The position numbers and the translations under genes were made by a program. From assembly GCA_963740215.1 (NCBI GenBank), contig CAVUDJ010000012.1, forward strand, positions 868,001 to 932,000: a stretch of DNA of 64,000 bases. The letters run 5' to 3'. The notes under the pieces were generated by a model. That model had not been told where the DNA came from and did no database searches. It saw only the letters and a list, made by a program, of their open reading frames with translations. Source of the DNA: CAVVAL01 sp963740215 (GTDB taxonomy: Bacteria; Actinomycetota; Actinomycetes; Mycobacteriales; Cryptosporangiaceae). Of the stretch, positions 55,968-64,000 are shown in pieces (position 1 is the first letter of the stretch; each line of letters begins with the position of its first letter).

Positions 55968-57287
55968 ATGTCGTACCGCCCCACGTCCAACCCGGCGGCA
56001 CCGAGCGCCGGGTCCTTCTCGCTCTCACGCCGAGGCCTGCTCCGCGCCACGCTCCTCACCGGTGCCGCGATGGGGCTCGGACCCCTCGCTGCCTGCGGTG
56101 ACAAGCCCAGCGAAGGCGAGAGCAAGGAGATCACCTTCGGCTCCAACTTCTCCGACGCCGTGCCGAAGAAGGCGATGGAGGAGGTCTTCGCCGAGTTCGA
56201 GAAGAAGAGCGGCAAGACGGTCAAGGTCAACGCCGTTGACCACAACACCTTCCAGCAGCAGATCAACACGTACCTGCAGGGAACCCCCGACGACGTGTTC
56301 AGCTGGTTCGCCGGCTACCGGATGCAGTTCTTCGCCGAGCGGAAACTCTCCACCGACATCTCGGACGTGTGGGAGGACATCGGCGACAACTACAGCGAGG
56401 CGATGAAGAAGGCCTCGACCGGCCTGGACGGCAAGCAGTACTTCGTGCCGTTCTACAACTACCCGTGGGCCGTCTTCTACCGGAAGAGCGTGTTCGCCGA
56501 GCGGGGCTACACGCCGCCGAAGACCCTCGACGAGTTCAAGACGCTCGCCAACAAGATGAAGACCGACAAGCTCGTGCCGCTGGCCTTCGCCGACAAGGAC
56601 GGCTGGCCCGCGATGGGCACGTTCGACTACCTGAACATGCGCATCAACGGCTACGACTTCCACATCAGCCTGATGAAGGGCGAGGAAGCCTGGACCGACT
56701 CCAAGGTCAAGTCCGTCTTCGACACGTGGGCCGGGCTGCTCCCGATCCACCAGGAAGGCTCGCTCGGCCGCACCTGGCAGGAGGCCGCGCAGTCGCTCCA
56801 GCAGAAGAAGGCCGGCATGTACCTGCTCGGCAGCTTCGTCGGCCAGCAGTTCCAGGGCGCCGAAAAGGACGACCTGGACTTCTTCCCGTTCCCCGAGGTC
56901 GACTCCAACGTCGGCACCGACGCCGTCGAGGCCCCGATCGACGGGTTCATGCTCAGCAAGGACCCGAAGAACCTCGAAGGCTCGAAGGAGCTGCTGAAGT
57001 TCTTCGCCTCCGGCGCAGCCCAGGACATCTACCTCAAGTCCGACCCGAACAACGTGGCCACCGCCAAGGACGCCGACACGAGCGGCTACAACGCGATCCA
57101 GAAGAAGTCCCTCGACCTGATCAACAACGCGAAGAACATCTCGCAGTTCCTCGACCGCGACACCCGGCCCGACTTCGTCGAGCCCGTGGTCATCCCGGCG
57201 CTGCAGTCGTTCATCCAGAAGCCGGGAGACATCGACTCGATCCTGAAGAACATGGAAGCCCAGAAGAAGACCATCTTTACTAGTTGA
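55968..57287 (+). CDS. Sugar ABC transporter substrate-binding lipoprotein
   Basis: The 439-residue protein begins with a Tat-type lipoprotein signal: SLSRRGLLRATLLTG near residue 18 and the lipobox LAAC with Cys near 43. The mature part is a family 1 (extracellular solute-binding) fold with aromatic residues expected in a sugar site (FSWFAGYRMQFF, YNYPWAVFYRKSVF). AGGAGG lies five bases before the ATG. It heads a three-gene importer arm divergent from the beta-galactosidase, suggesting uptake of lactose or galacto-oligosaccharides; the exact ligand is inferred. Confidence 0.92.
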   Translation: MSYRPTSNPAAPSAGSFSLSRRGLLRATLLTGAAMGLGPLAACGDKPSEGESKEITFGSNFSDAVPKKAMEEVFAEFEKKSGKTVKVNAVDHNTFQQQINTYLQGTPDDVFSWFAGYRMQFFAERKLSTDISDVWEDIGDNYSEAMKKASTGLDGKQYFVPFYNYPWAVFYRKSVFAERGYTPPKTLDEFKTLANKMKTDKLVPLAFADKDGWPAMGTFDYLNMRINGYDFHISLMKGEEAWTDSKVKSVFDTWAGLLPIHQEGSLGRTWQEAAQSLQQKKAGMYLLGSFVGQQFQGAEKDDLDFFPFPEVDSNVGTDAVEAPIDGFMLSKDPKNLEGSKELLKFFASGAAQDIYLKSDPNNVATAKDADTSGYNAIQKKSLDLINNAKNISQFLDRDTRPDFVEPVVIPALQSFIQKPGDIDSILKNMEAQKKTIFTS

Positions 57288-57288
57288 C

Positions 57289-58251
57289 ATGGCGCTTCCG
57301 ACCGTCAAGGCCACCCCGCTGGCCGCGAAGCCTCCCGAGGCACGCGGCCGGCGGGTACGCCGTCTCACGCCCCGCGACCGGCTCGTGCTCGGGCTCATGC
57401 TCGGCATTCCCTCGCTCATCCACATCGGACTCGTGTGGGGGCCGACGCTTGCCTCGTTCGCGCTCTCGTTCACGTCCTGGGATGGCATCGGCGGACTCGA
57501 CACGATCAAGTGGATCGGCTTCGACAACTACGAGCAGATCTTCACGATCTATCCGCCGTTCTGGCCGGCGGTGCAGAACAACATCGTCTGGCTGGTCTTC
57601 CTCCTGCTCGTGCCCACGACGTTCGGGTTGTTCCTCGCCGTGCTGCTCGACAAGCAACTGCGGTTCAGCCGGATCTACCAGAGCGCGATCTTCACGCCGG
57701 TCGTGCTCGCACTGGTCGTCGTCGGCTTCATCTGGCAGCTGGTGTACTCCCCGGAGAACGGCCTGCTCAACAACATCCTCGGGCGTACAGGTCAGCCAGG
57801 GGACGGGCCACTGATCGACTGGCTTGGCGACCCGGACATCAACCTCTGGGCCGTGATGGTGGCTGCGGCGTGGCGGCACACCGGCTACATCATGATCCTG
57901 TACCTGGCCGGCTTGAAGAGCGTGGATCCGCAACTCAAGGAGGCCGCTGCGATCGACGGAGCGAACGAGTGGCAGGCGTTCCGCAGCGTGGTCTTCCCCT
58001 CGCTGCGCCCGGTGAACATCGTGGTCATGGCCGTGACCGTCATCGAGGCCCTACGCGCGTTCGACATCGTCTACGTGATCAACAAGGGCCGCAACGGCCT
58101 GGAGCTGATCTCGGTGCTCGTCTACAACAACGTCGCTGGTGAGACCAGCCGGATCGGCTACGGGTCGGCGTTGGCGGTGCTTCTCCTGCTCACGTCGATC
58201 GCGTTCATCGTCACGTACATGTGGCAGGTGTTCCGGGAGGAGAAGCTGTGA
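57289..58251 (+). CDS. Sugar ABC transporter permease (MalF type)
   Basis: The 320-residue protein has six hydrophobic helices. The EAA loop of the binding-protein-dependent permeases is EAAAIDGANEWQAFRSVVFPSLRPV near residue 225 (in two pieces), where it would dock the ATPase. It starts one base after the stop of the binding-protein gene. Its stop overlaps the next gene by four bases. Confidence 0.93.
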   Translation: MALPTVKATPLAAKPPEARGRRVRRLTPRDRLVLGLMLGIPSLIHIGLVWGPTLASFALSFTSWDGIGGLDTIKWIGFDNYEQIFTIYPPFWPAVQNNIVWLVFLLLVPTTFGLFLAVLLDKQLRFSRIYQSAIFTPVVLALVVVGFIWQLVYSPENGLLNNILGRTGQPGDGPLIDWLGDPDINLWAVMVAAAWRHTGYIMILYLAGLKSVDPQLKEAAAIDGANEWQAFRSVVFPSLRPVNIVVMAVTVIEALRAFDIVYVINKGRNGLELISVLVYNNVAGETSRIGYGSALAVLLLLTSIAFIVTYMWQVFREEKL

Positions 58252-59165
58252 CCGCCACCCAGGCCACCCAGGCCACCGAGGTCCGGGCGCCGGCAGCGCC
58301 GCCGCGACGCCGCGTGCGCCCGGGGCGGATCCTGCTGCATGCGTTCCTGATCTTCACCGCGCTGTCGTTCCTGGCGCCGCTGCTGTGGACGGTCTACACC
58401 TCGCTCCGCCCGTACGCCGACACCGCCGAGCGAGGTTACTTCTCACTTCCGGGCACCCTCAACTTCGACAACTACACGAACGCATGGACGCAGGCGGAGC
58501 TGCCGAAGTACTACGTCAACACCCTGCTCGTGACCGTCCCGAGCGTGGTTCTGACGCTGCTGCTCGCCTCGTTCGTGGCCTTCGGCGTCTCCCGATACTC
58601 GTGGCGCGGCAACGTCGCGCTCCTGATCGTGTTCACCGCCGGCAACCTGCTGCCGCCGCAGATCCTCCTCATCCCGCTCTACCGGCTCTACCTCAAGGTG
58701 CCGCTGCCCTGGCAGATGAGCGAGTCCGAACTCCTGTACGACTCGTACTGGGGCATCATCGCGATCCACGTGGCGTTCCAAGTCGGCTTCTGCACGTTCG
58801 TGCTGAGCAACTACATGAAGACGCTGCCGATCGAGCTCACCGAGGCGGCGATCGTCGACGGCGCGTCAGTGTGGCGGCAGTACTGGCAGGTGATCCTGCC
58901 GCTGTGCAAGCCGGCGATGGCGGCGCTGGCCACGCTGGAGTTCACCTGGATCTACAACGACCTGCTGTGGGCGCTGGTGCTGCTGCCAACCGGTGAGAAG
59001 AAGCCGATCGTCGCTGGGCTGCAGAACCTCGGTGGGCTGTTCTTCAAGGACGACAACCTGATCGCCGCAGGCTCGATGCTCGCCGCGATCCCGACCCTCA
59101 TCGTCTACTTCGCGCTACAGCGGCACTTCATCGGCGGCCTGACCCTGGGCGGTACTAAGGGTTGA
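58248..59165 (+). CDS. Sugar ABC transporter permease (MalG type)
   Basis: The 305-residue protein has six hydrophobic helices and an EAA loop (TEAAIVDGASVWRQYWQVILPL). The GTG start overlaps the upstream permease by four bases. No ATP-binding gene follows, so the importer probably uses a shared MsiK-type ATPase encoded elsewhere, as is known for many actinobacterial sugar importers. The last 11 bases overlap the end of the convergent BNR-repeat gene. Confidence 0.93.
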   Translation: MTATQATQATEVRAPAAPPRRRVRPGRILLHAFLIFTALSFLAPLLWTVYTSLRPYADTAERGYFSLPGTLNFDNYTNAWTQAELPKYYVNTLLVTVPSVVLTLLLASFVAFGVSRYSWRGNVALLIVFTAGNLLPPQILLIPLYRLYLKVPLPWQMSESELLYDSYWGIIAIHVAFQVGFCTFVLSNYMKTLPIELTEAAIVDGASVWRQYWQVILPLCKPAMAALATLEFTWIYNDLLWALVLLPTGEKKPIVAGLQNLGGLFFKDDNLIAAGSMLAAIPTLIVYFALQRHFIGGLTLGGTKG

Positions 59166-60405
59166 GGGGGGTCCAGCTGACTCCGTCCCGCGAGATCAGG
59201 TAGCCGCCGAACAGGCCACCGGCGACATACCGGCCGTCGACCTCCTCGATCCAGCCGAGGTCGGTGGCGGTGCCGCGCTGGAACGTGCGGCCGCCGTCCG
59301 TGGAGTACTGGCTGTCCTGCATCTCTGTCGTGACGAGCAGCCGCCCATCCGGCAGCAGCGCCACGCCGAGCACGGACTCCGGTTGCCGGCTCGGCACGCG
59401 GTACCAGTTCGCGCCGCCGTCGGTGGTCCGCCAGATCGAGGCGAGCCCGTTCTTCACCTGCACGTCTGGCGGCGCCTGCGCGCGGACGAACGCGTACGCC
59501 GTGCGTCCGTCGTGAGTCACGATCGAGACGCCGAGCAGCGGTGTGGTCGGCATCGCAAGCGGGGCGGTGCGCCAGGTGCGGCCGCGGTCGCGGGTGACGG
59601 AGACGAGGAGCTTGTTGCCAGTAGTCCCGGCGATCCAGAGGCTGCCATCGCTTCCGGCGACAGCCCGGTCCGCGCCCAACGCCGCCCGGAACGGGGGCTG
59701 GTTCGCCAATGCGGACTGCTGCCCGGTGCGCGCATCGAGTGCGGCGAGCGGCTTCGCGCAGCCGTTCGTGGATACATACCCGTAGGGGCAGGCGCCAACG
59801 AGCAACGCGCCCGGCGCTGCGGCGGGAACGGTGCGGCCGGTGTCGAGGGGTGTGTCGCGCCAGGTGCGTCCGGTGTCGGCGCTGAACAGGCGCTGCCCGC
59901 GATCGGTGACTAGGACCGAGCTGGCACCGAGTACGGCCAGTTCGCCGGAGTATCCGTCGGGGGGCGCCACCGGCTTCAGCGGCACGTGGCGCCCGCGCCA
60001 GGTGCGGCCGCCGTCGGTGCTGGCGCGCAGCTCGTACCAGCACTTCGCTGCCCCCGCGCACCGGCCGATGAGCGCGTACGCGTGCGACGCGTCGGCGAAC
60101 TGGACGCGAATGATCGTCAGGTTCGGCGGCAGCTCGGACGCAGCAGGGACACGGGTTGCCGGCTGGGGCGTAGCCGCAGTCGGCTCGGGCGCGCGCTGTC
60201 CCCACCACGCGCCACCGGCGAGCAGCACCAGCGCGGCGCCTGCCGCCGTGGCGCGGATCCTCGCAACTGTCGGGGTTTTGGCTCCATCCGGTGTCCGGTT
60301 AGAGGACCAATACCGGAACAGTCCGGTTTTGGCGGGGGCGGCGGGGGTCTCGTCGTCCGCCCCGCCGGACGACAGGATGTCCCGCGCTTTGAGCCGCTCG
60401 GCCAT
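59155..60405 (-). CDS. Membrane-anchored BNR/Asp-box beta-propeller protein
   Basis: The 416-residue protein has a short cytosolic N-terminus, one membrane helix near residues 50-70 (ATAAGAALVLLAGGAWW) and an extracytoplasmic domain with repeated Asp-box motifs: STDGGRTWRG, SADTGRTWRD, TRDRGRTWRT, TTDGGANWYR, STDGGRTFQR and SRDGVSWTP. Such repeats form sialidase-like or Vps10-like propellers, but no sialidase catalytic residues are apparent. The function is unknown. It is convergent with the permease gene. Confidence 0.82.
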   Translation of the reverse strand: MAERLKARDILSSGGADDETPAAPAKTGLFRYWSSNRTPDGAKTPTVARIRATAAGAALVLLAGGAWWGQRAPEPTAATPQPATRVPAASELPPNLTIIRVQFADASHAYALIGRCAGAAKCWYELRASTDGGRTWRGRHVPLKPVAPPDGYSGELAVLGASSVLVTDRGQRLFSADTGRTWRDTPLDTGRTVPAAAPGALLVGACPYGYVSTNGCAKPLAALDARTGQQSALANQPPFRAALGADRAVAGSDGSLWIAGTTGNKLLVSVTRDRGRTWRTAPLAMPTTPLLGVSIVTHDGRTAYAFVRAQAPPDVQVKNGLASIWRTTDGGANWYRVPSRQPESVLGVALLPDGRLLVTTEMQDSQYSTDGGRTFQRGTATDLGWIEEVDGRYVAGGLFGGYLISRDGVSWTPLNP

Positions 60406-60451
60406 GGTTCCCCCTGAGCCGGTGTTGCTGGGTAGACACCGGCAGAGGCGG

Positions 60452-61201
60452 TCAGGTTCCGAGAAACTTCTCCACGGACGTCGCCAGCGCGACGGGCGTC
60501 TCGAACATCGGGTAGTGGCCGGCGTTCGCCATCACCTCGACCTCGGCATCCGGGAACGCGGGCAGCCACGCCGATCGGACGAACCCCTCGCCCAGCGCCG
60601 GGTCGTGCTGGCCGGCGATCAGCTTCACCGGTGTGCCGGCCGGCTCGACGGCGAAGTCGGCCTTGCCCCAGGCGACGAGGTACGCGGCGAAGGCGTCACG
60701 ATCGGACGTGGAGAGCGAGTGCTGCACCATCTGGTCGAGCCACACGCCGGTGTTCCGGTTGCCAGTGGTGAAGTCGATGATCGTGCGGCGGTTCTCGGGG
60801 CTGTCGGCGGCGCCGTCGAACAGCGCCCAGCCGGCCTCGTCGAACGGGAAGCCGGTGGACGGCACGGGGCTGATGCCGACCAGCTTGCGGACGCGATCCG
60901 GCGCGTCGGCCAGGATCCGGGCGGCTGCGGCGCCGCCCATCGAGTGCCCCACCAGCGAGAACGTGTCCCAGCCCAGCTGGTCGACCAGCTCACGGGCGTC
61001 CGCGGAGATCTCTTCGAGGGTGTACTCGCCGGCGACGCCACGCGAACCGCCGTACCCGCGGTAGTCGATGAAGGCGTAGCTGAACGCGGACTGGTCGAGG
61101 TAGTCGGTGAACGGCCCCCAGCCGTCCGCGCTCCCGAACCAGCCGTGCAGGGCAACCACCTTGTGCTCGCCGGTGCCGACGACGTGATGGGTGTTCACCA
61201 T
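60452..61201 (-). CDS. Alpha/beta-fold hydrolase
   Basis: The 249-residue protein has HGWFGSADGW as oxyanion region, the nucleophile elbow GHSMGG (Ser near 95) and a C-terminal His in MANAGHYPMFETP. An acidic residue for the triad is available in AGQHDPALG. No signal peptide is seen. The substrate is unknown, and it is divergent from trpS. Confidence 0.88.
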   Translation of the reverse strand: MVNTHHVVGTGEHKVVALHGWFGSADGWGPFTDYLDQSAFSYAFIDYRGYGGSRGVAGEYTLEEISADARELVDQLGWDTFSLVGHSMGGAAAARILADAPDRVRKLVGISPVPSTGFPFDEAGWALFDGAADSPENRRTIIDFTTGNRNTGVWLDQMVQHSLSTSDRDAFAAYLVAWGKADFAVEPAGTPVKLIAGQHDPALGEGFVRSAWLPAFPDAEVEVMANAGHYPMFETPVALATSVEKFLGT

Positions 61202-61250
61202 GGTCCGAACCCTCCCGCGGTCTCGAATGCGTGCTCCGATCCAACCGCAT

Positions 61251-61300
61251 CGGGCCTAGCGGCCGGGAGCGGAATCGGGCCCAGCGGCCGGGAGCGGAAA
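61251..61300 (+). repeat. Two tandem 25-bp repeats upstream of trpS
   Basis: Positions 61251-61275 and 61276-61300 differ at two bases; the shared part is AGCGGCCGGGAGCGGAA. The pair lies 50 bases before the trpS start in the promoter region shared with the divergent hydrolase gene. It may be a chance duplication or a binding site. Confidence 0.7.
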
Positions 61301-61350
61301 CCTGCGGCCTGCGGGCGCCCAGGTCGCGCGGTCCTGACAGAATGCGCGCC

Positions 61351-62367
61351 ATGGGTGAATCGCGGCCACGGGTGCTCTCCGGTATTCAGCCGACCGGCGA
61401 CTCCTTCCACTTCGGCAACTACCTCGGAGCTCTACGGCACTGGGTGGCGCTGCAGGAGACACACGACTGCTTCTACTGCGTCGTCGACCTCCACGCGATC
61501 ACCGGCGGGCACGAGCCGGCGGTCCTGCGCCGCCGCACCCTGGTGTCCGCCGCCCAGCTGCTGGCCGTCGGCGTCGACCCGGCCCGCTCCACCCTGTTCG
61601 TGCAGAGCCACGTGCCCGAGCATGCGCAGCTCGGCTGGGTGCTGAGCTGCATCACGGGCTTCGGCGAGGCCAACCGCATGACCCAGTTCAAGGACAAGAC
61701 AGCGAAGGGCGGCGCGGCGGCGGCGTCGGTCGGGCTGTTCACGTACCCGGTGCTCCAGGCCGCCGACATCCTGCTCTATCAGGCCGACGCCGTACCGGTC
61801 GGCGAGGACCAGCGCCAGCACCTGGAGCTCACCCGCGACCTCGCGCAGCGGTTCAACACGCGGTTCGGCGACACGTTCGTCGTGCCGGCGCCGCACATCG
61901 TCAAGGACACGGCCAAGATCGTCGACCTGCAGGATCCGAAGTCGAAGATGAGCAAGTCCGCGTCGTCGCCGGCCGGCATCATCGAGCTGCTGGACGATGC
62001 CGCGAAGAGCGCTAAGAAGATCCGGTCCGCCGTCACCGACATGGGCCGCGAGATCCTGTTCGACCCGGAGAACAAGGCCGGCGTGAGCAACCTGCTCACC
62101 ATCTACTCGGCGCTCACCGGCCGGGCCGTCGACGAGCTGGTCGGCGCGTACGAGGGCAAGGGCTACGGCGATCTCAAGAAGGACCTCGCTGCCGTCGTGG
62201 TCGACTTCGTCACGCCGATCCAACGGCGCACCGCCGAATACCTCGACGACCCGGGCGAGCTGGGCCGCGTGCTGGCCAAGGGAGCCGAGAAGGCGCGCGC
62301 CATCGCGGAGCCGACCCTCGCCACCGCGTACGACCGCGTCGGCTTCCTGCCGACGACGGGGCACTGA
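61351..62367 (+). CDS. trpS: Tryptophanyl-tRNA synthetase
   Basis: The 338-residue class I synthetase charges tRNA-Trp. The start SGIQPTGDSFHFGNYLGAL carries the HIGH-type motif (HFGN) and PKSKMSKSASSP near residue 198 is the KMSKS loop. The middle part VLQAADILLYQADAVPVGEDQ is family-typical. ATG 61351 is chosen; an in-frame ATG at 61342 would add three residues. No T-box or Trp leader is visible upstream. Confidence 0.95.
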   Translation: MGESRPRVLSGIQPTGDSFHFGNYLGALRHWVALQETHDCFYCVVDLHAITGGHEPAVLRRRTLVSAAQLLAVGVDPARSTLFVQSHVPEHAQLGWVLSCITGFGEANRMTQFKDKTAKGGAAAASVGLFTYPVLQAADILLYQADAVPVGEDQRQHLELTRDLAQRFNTRFGDTFVVPAPHIVKDTAKIVDLQDPKSKMSKSASSPAGIIELLDDAAKSAKKIRSAVTDMGREILFDPENKAGVSNLLTIYSALTGRAVDELVGAYEGKGYGDLKKDLAAVVVDFVTPIQRRTAEYLDDPGELGRVLAKGAEKARAIAEPTLATAYDRVGFLPTTGH

Positions 62368-62370
62368 CCC

Positions 62371-62910
62371 ATGCGCAGGACGATCGGCGTGGCGATCGGG
62401 ATCCCGGAGCCGTGGGGCAGCGAGCTGGTCCAGCACCGGATCGAGGCGGGTGACCCGCTCGCCGAGCAGGTGCCGCCGCACGTCACGCTGCTGCCGCCCA
62501 CCGAGATCGAGAACGGTGACCTCGCGGAGATCGAGGAGCACCTGCGCTCCGTCGCTGCGCGGCACGTCGCGTTCGACCTGCACCTACGCGGTGCCGGCAC
62601 GTTCCGGCCGGTCACCGACGTGGTGTTCGTGATGGTGTCGCGCGGCATCAGCGAGTGCGAACAGCTGCAGGCCGACATCCGCAACGGACCGCTCGTGCGC
62701 CAACTGCACTTCCCGTACCACCCGCACGTGACGGTGGCGCACGACGTCACCCCGGCCGAGCTCGACGCGGCGTACGAGCGTCTCGGCGCGTTCGACGCCC
62801 GGTTCCAGGTGTGGGGATTCACCCTCTTCGAGCACGGTGCGGACGGGCACTGGCGACCCCAGCAGGACTTCCCGTTCGCGGGCGCCGAAGTTGGTCCGGT
62901 ACCGGCCTAG
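62371..62910 (+). CDS. 2'-5' RNA ligase/phosphodiesterase-like protein (2H family)
   Basis: The 179-residue protein carries the two HxT motifs of the 2H phosphoesterase superfamily: PPHVTLLPP near residue 37 and HPHVTVAHD near residue 120. The known activities are ligation or hydrolysis of 2'-5' linkages or cyclic phosphates; the physiological substrate is unknown. It starts three bases after the trpS stop and is probably co-transcribed with it. Confidence 0.88.
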   Translation: MRRTIGVAIGIPEPWGSELVQHRIEAGDPLAEQVPPHVTLLPPTEIENGDLAEIEEHLRSVAARHVAFDLHLRGAGTFRPVTDVVFVMVSRGISECEQLQADIRNGPLVRQLHFPYHPHVTVAHDVTPAELDAAYERLGAFDARFQVWGFTLFEHGADGHWRPQQDFPFAGAEVGPVPA

Positions 62911-62945
62911 TTTCTGCGGATACTCGTACGGGGAAAGGGACCGGT

Positions 62946-63902
62946 GTGCTCGTACGGGTGAAGCGTGGTTTCCGGAGAGTGGCCGGGGCGTACTCGGCCG
63001 CGCGCCGCCGGCATGGCTGGCTCGACCACGTGTCCCGTGCGGCCGTCCAGTACGACCGCGTCAACGGTGGGCGGCTTGCGGCGTCCGTCACGTACCACGC
63101 GTTCCTGGCGGTGTTCCCGGTGCTGCTCGTCGGGTACTCGGTGCTGGGCTACCTGGTCGGCTGGCACGCGACGGTCACGGCCGAGGTCAGCGCGTTCCTC
63201 GCGTCGTACCTGCCCACACTCGACGTCGAGCGGATCGCCGAGGCCCGGTACACGGCCGGGATCGTCGGCGTCATCGGCATCATCTACGCGGGCGTCGGCT
63301 GGGTGGAGTCGCTGCGGACCGCGATCCGCGCGATGTGGGGCAAGGAGGAGACGCCGGGTAACTGGATCCTCGCGTGGTTCGTCGACGTCGGCGTCCTGCT
63401 CGCAGTGGGGTTGGTCATCGCGATCTCGATCGCGGTCTCGGTGGTGCTCAGCTCCGGGTTCGGGTGGGGGCTCGAACAGCTGGGGGTGGGATCCGGCCCA
63501 CTGCGCACCGCGCTCGCCTTCGCCATCGGCGTGCTGGTCGACGTCGTCGTCTTCGCCACCTTGCTCACCGGCCTGCCCCGGCTGCGGATGCCGTTCGGCC
63601 GGGTCTTCATGCCGGCGCTGATCGGCGCGACGGGGTTCGAGCTGCTCAAGACGTTCAGCCAGATCTTCCTCGGCTACACCACGCGCAACCCGGCGTACGC
63701 CGTCGTGGCCGGTGCGGCCGGACTCCTGGTCTTCATCAACCTGCTCAACCAGCTGCTGCTGTTCTGCGCCGCCTTGACCGCCACGAGCGAGAGGGGTGAG
63801 GTGCGCGAGCGTCGCGCGCTGGGTGCCCGCCGGCCGGAGCTCAAGGACGACGAGGCGCGGCGGGCGCCGGTGGACGCGCCTACCGGCGGGCGAGGGGTCT
63901 AG
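62946..63902 (+). CDS. YihY/YhjD-family inner membrane protein
   Basis: The 318-residue protein has six hydrophobic helices and the family signature GGRLAASVTYHAFLAVFPVLL near residue 40, with GLPRLRMPFGRVFMPALIGA and LLVFINLLNQLLLFCA later. The tail of 45 residues is charged. The family was once named RNase BN but is a membrane protein of uncertain function. GTG 62946 has a GGGAAAGGGA site upstream. Its stop shares two bases with the end of the convergent partial gene. Confidence 0.9.
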   Translation: MLVRVKRGFRRVAGAYSAARRRHGWLDHVSRAAVQYDRVNGGRLAASVTYHAFLAVFPVLLVGYSVLGYLVGWHATVTAEVSAFLASYLPTLDVERIAEARYTAGIVGVIGIIYAGVGWVESLRTAIRAMWGKEETPGNWILAWFVDVGVLLAVGLVIAISIAVSVVLSSGFGWGLEQLGVGSGPLRTALAFAIGVLVDVVVFATLLTGLPRLRMPFGRVFMPALIGATGFELLKTFSQIFLGYTTRNPAYAVVAGAAGLLVFINLLNQLLLFCAALTATSERGEVRERRALGARRPELKDDEARRAPVDAPTGGRGV

Positions 63903-64000
63903 GGCCGGGCCTTTGCCCGCCGGACGACCCACCACGTGCCGTACCCGAAGCTCGCGACGACGAGAAGGACGGCCAGGGCGTCGAGCAGGCCGAAGCCGCT
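63899..64000 (-). CDS. C-terminal end of a membrane-anchored protein (partial)
   Basis: Only the last 33 residues are in the window: a hydrophobic helix (LLDALAVLLVVASFGYGTWWVV) followed by RRAKARP and a stop. This looks like the C-terminal anchor of an exported enzyme. In mycobacteria a D-Ala-D-Ala carboxypeptidase lies near the trpS/YhjD pair, so that is a possible identity, but the visible part does not prove it. Confidence 0.55.
   Translation of the reverse strand, partial: SGFGLLDALAVLLVVASFGYGTWWVVRRAKARP

Noticed and set aside
61202..61350. T-box or Trp leader in front of trpS
   Set aside because: No specifier stem, T-box sequence or Trp-rich short frame could be seen.

Overview
The window is high-GC chromosomal DNA of an actinomycete. 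The evidence is GTG starts, tightly overlapping ATGA/GTGA gene junctions, a 14-gene nuo operon followed by a menaquinone-type polyprenyl diphosphate synthase, Tat-dependent secretion signals, a SARP/BTAD-type regulator, and the gene order pcrA, M23 peptidase, sucCD, DUF6350, purNH, folD. Conserved proteins and gene order suggest a Micromonosporales-like organism, but I cannot fix the genus. I see no phage, plasmid, CRISPR or insertion sequence, and no tRNA or rRNA gene.

Layout. 1-15408 is the respiratory complex I operon: the end of nuoA, then nuoB to nuoN, all on +. A polyprenyl diphosphate synthase (quinone side chain) follows at 15543-16439. 16540-22185 holds a Tat-exported PhoX-like phosphatase (-), an ECF sigma factor with its zinc-finger anti-sigma factor (+) behind a matching ECF promoter, and a GH36 alpha-galactosidase (-). 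22275-22698 is a small chorismate mutase gene (-) preceded by a Phe/Tyr leader peptide and a terminator-like hairpin, which looks like an attenuator. 22733-28128 carries an MFS transporter, the PcrA/UvrD helicase, an exported M23 peptidase and a B12-binding protein. 28428-33880 has a large ATPase-TPR-BTAD regulator divergent from a secreted M4 metallopeptidase.

34130-46332 is a central-metabolism block: sucC, sucD, a DUF6350 membrane protein, a small membrane protein, purN, purH, folD, citrate synthase, an LDH-like malate dehydrogenase, bioA and icd. 46333-46780 is a repeat-rich spacer. 46781-49685 holds a DUF559-like protein, an unusual S51-peptidase/CysRS-tail fusion and an alpha/beta hydrolase. 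49758-59165 is a beta-galactoside utilisation locus. One arm is GH42 beta-galactosidase, DeoR regulator, galT, galE and galK (-); the divergent arm is a sugar ABC importer (binding protein and two permeases, no ATPase). 59155-64000 carries a BNR-repeat membrane protein, a second hydrolase, trpS, a 2'-5' RNA ligase-like protein, a YihY-type membrane protein and the end of one more gene.

Two things stand out. First, the spacers carry several small palindromic repeat families, some with copies kilobases apart. Second, many conserved genes (nuoM, nuoN, phoX, the BTAD regulator, the M4 peptidase, sucC, sucD, purH, bioA, galK, deoR, one hydrolase) are broken by indels, almost all extra bases. Removing those bases restores the family sequence, so sequence error in the assembly is more likely than mass gene decay.
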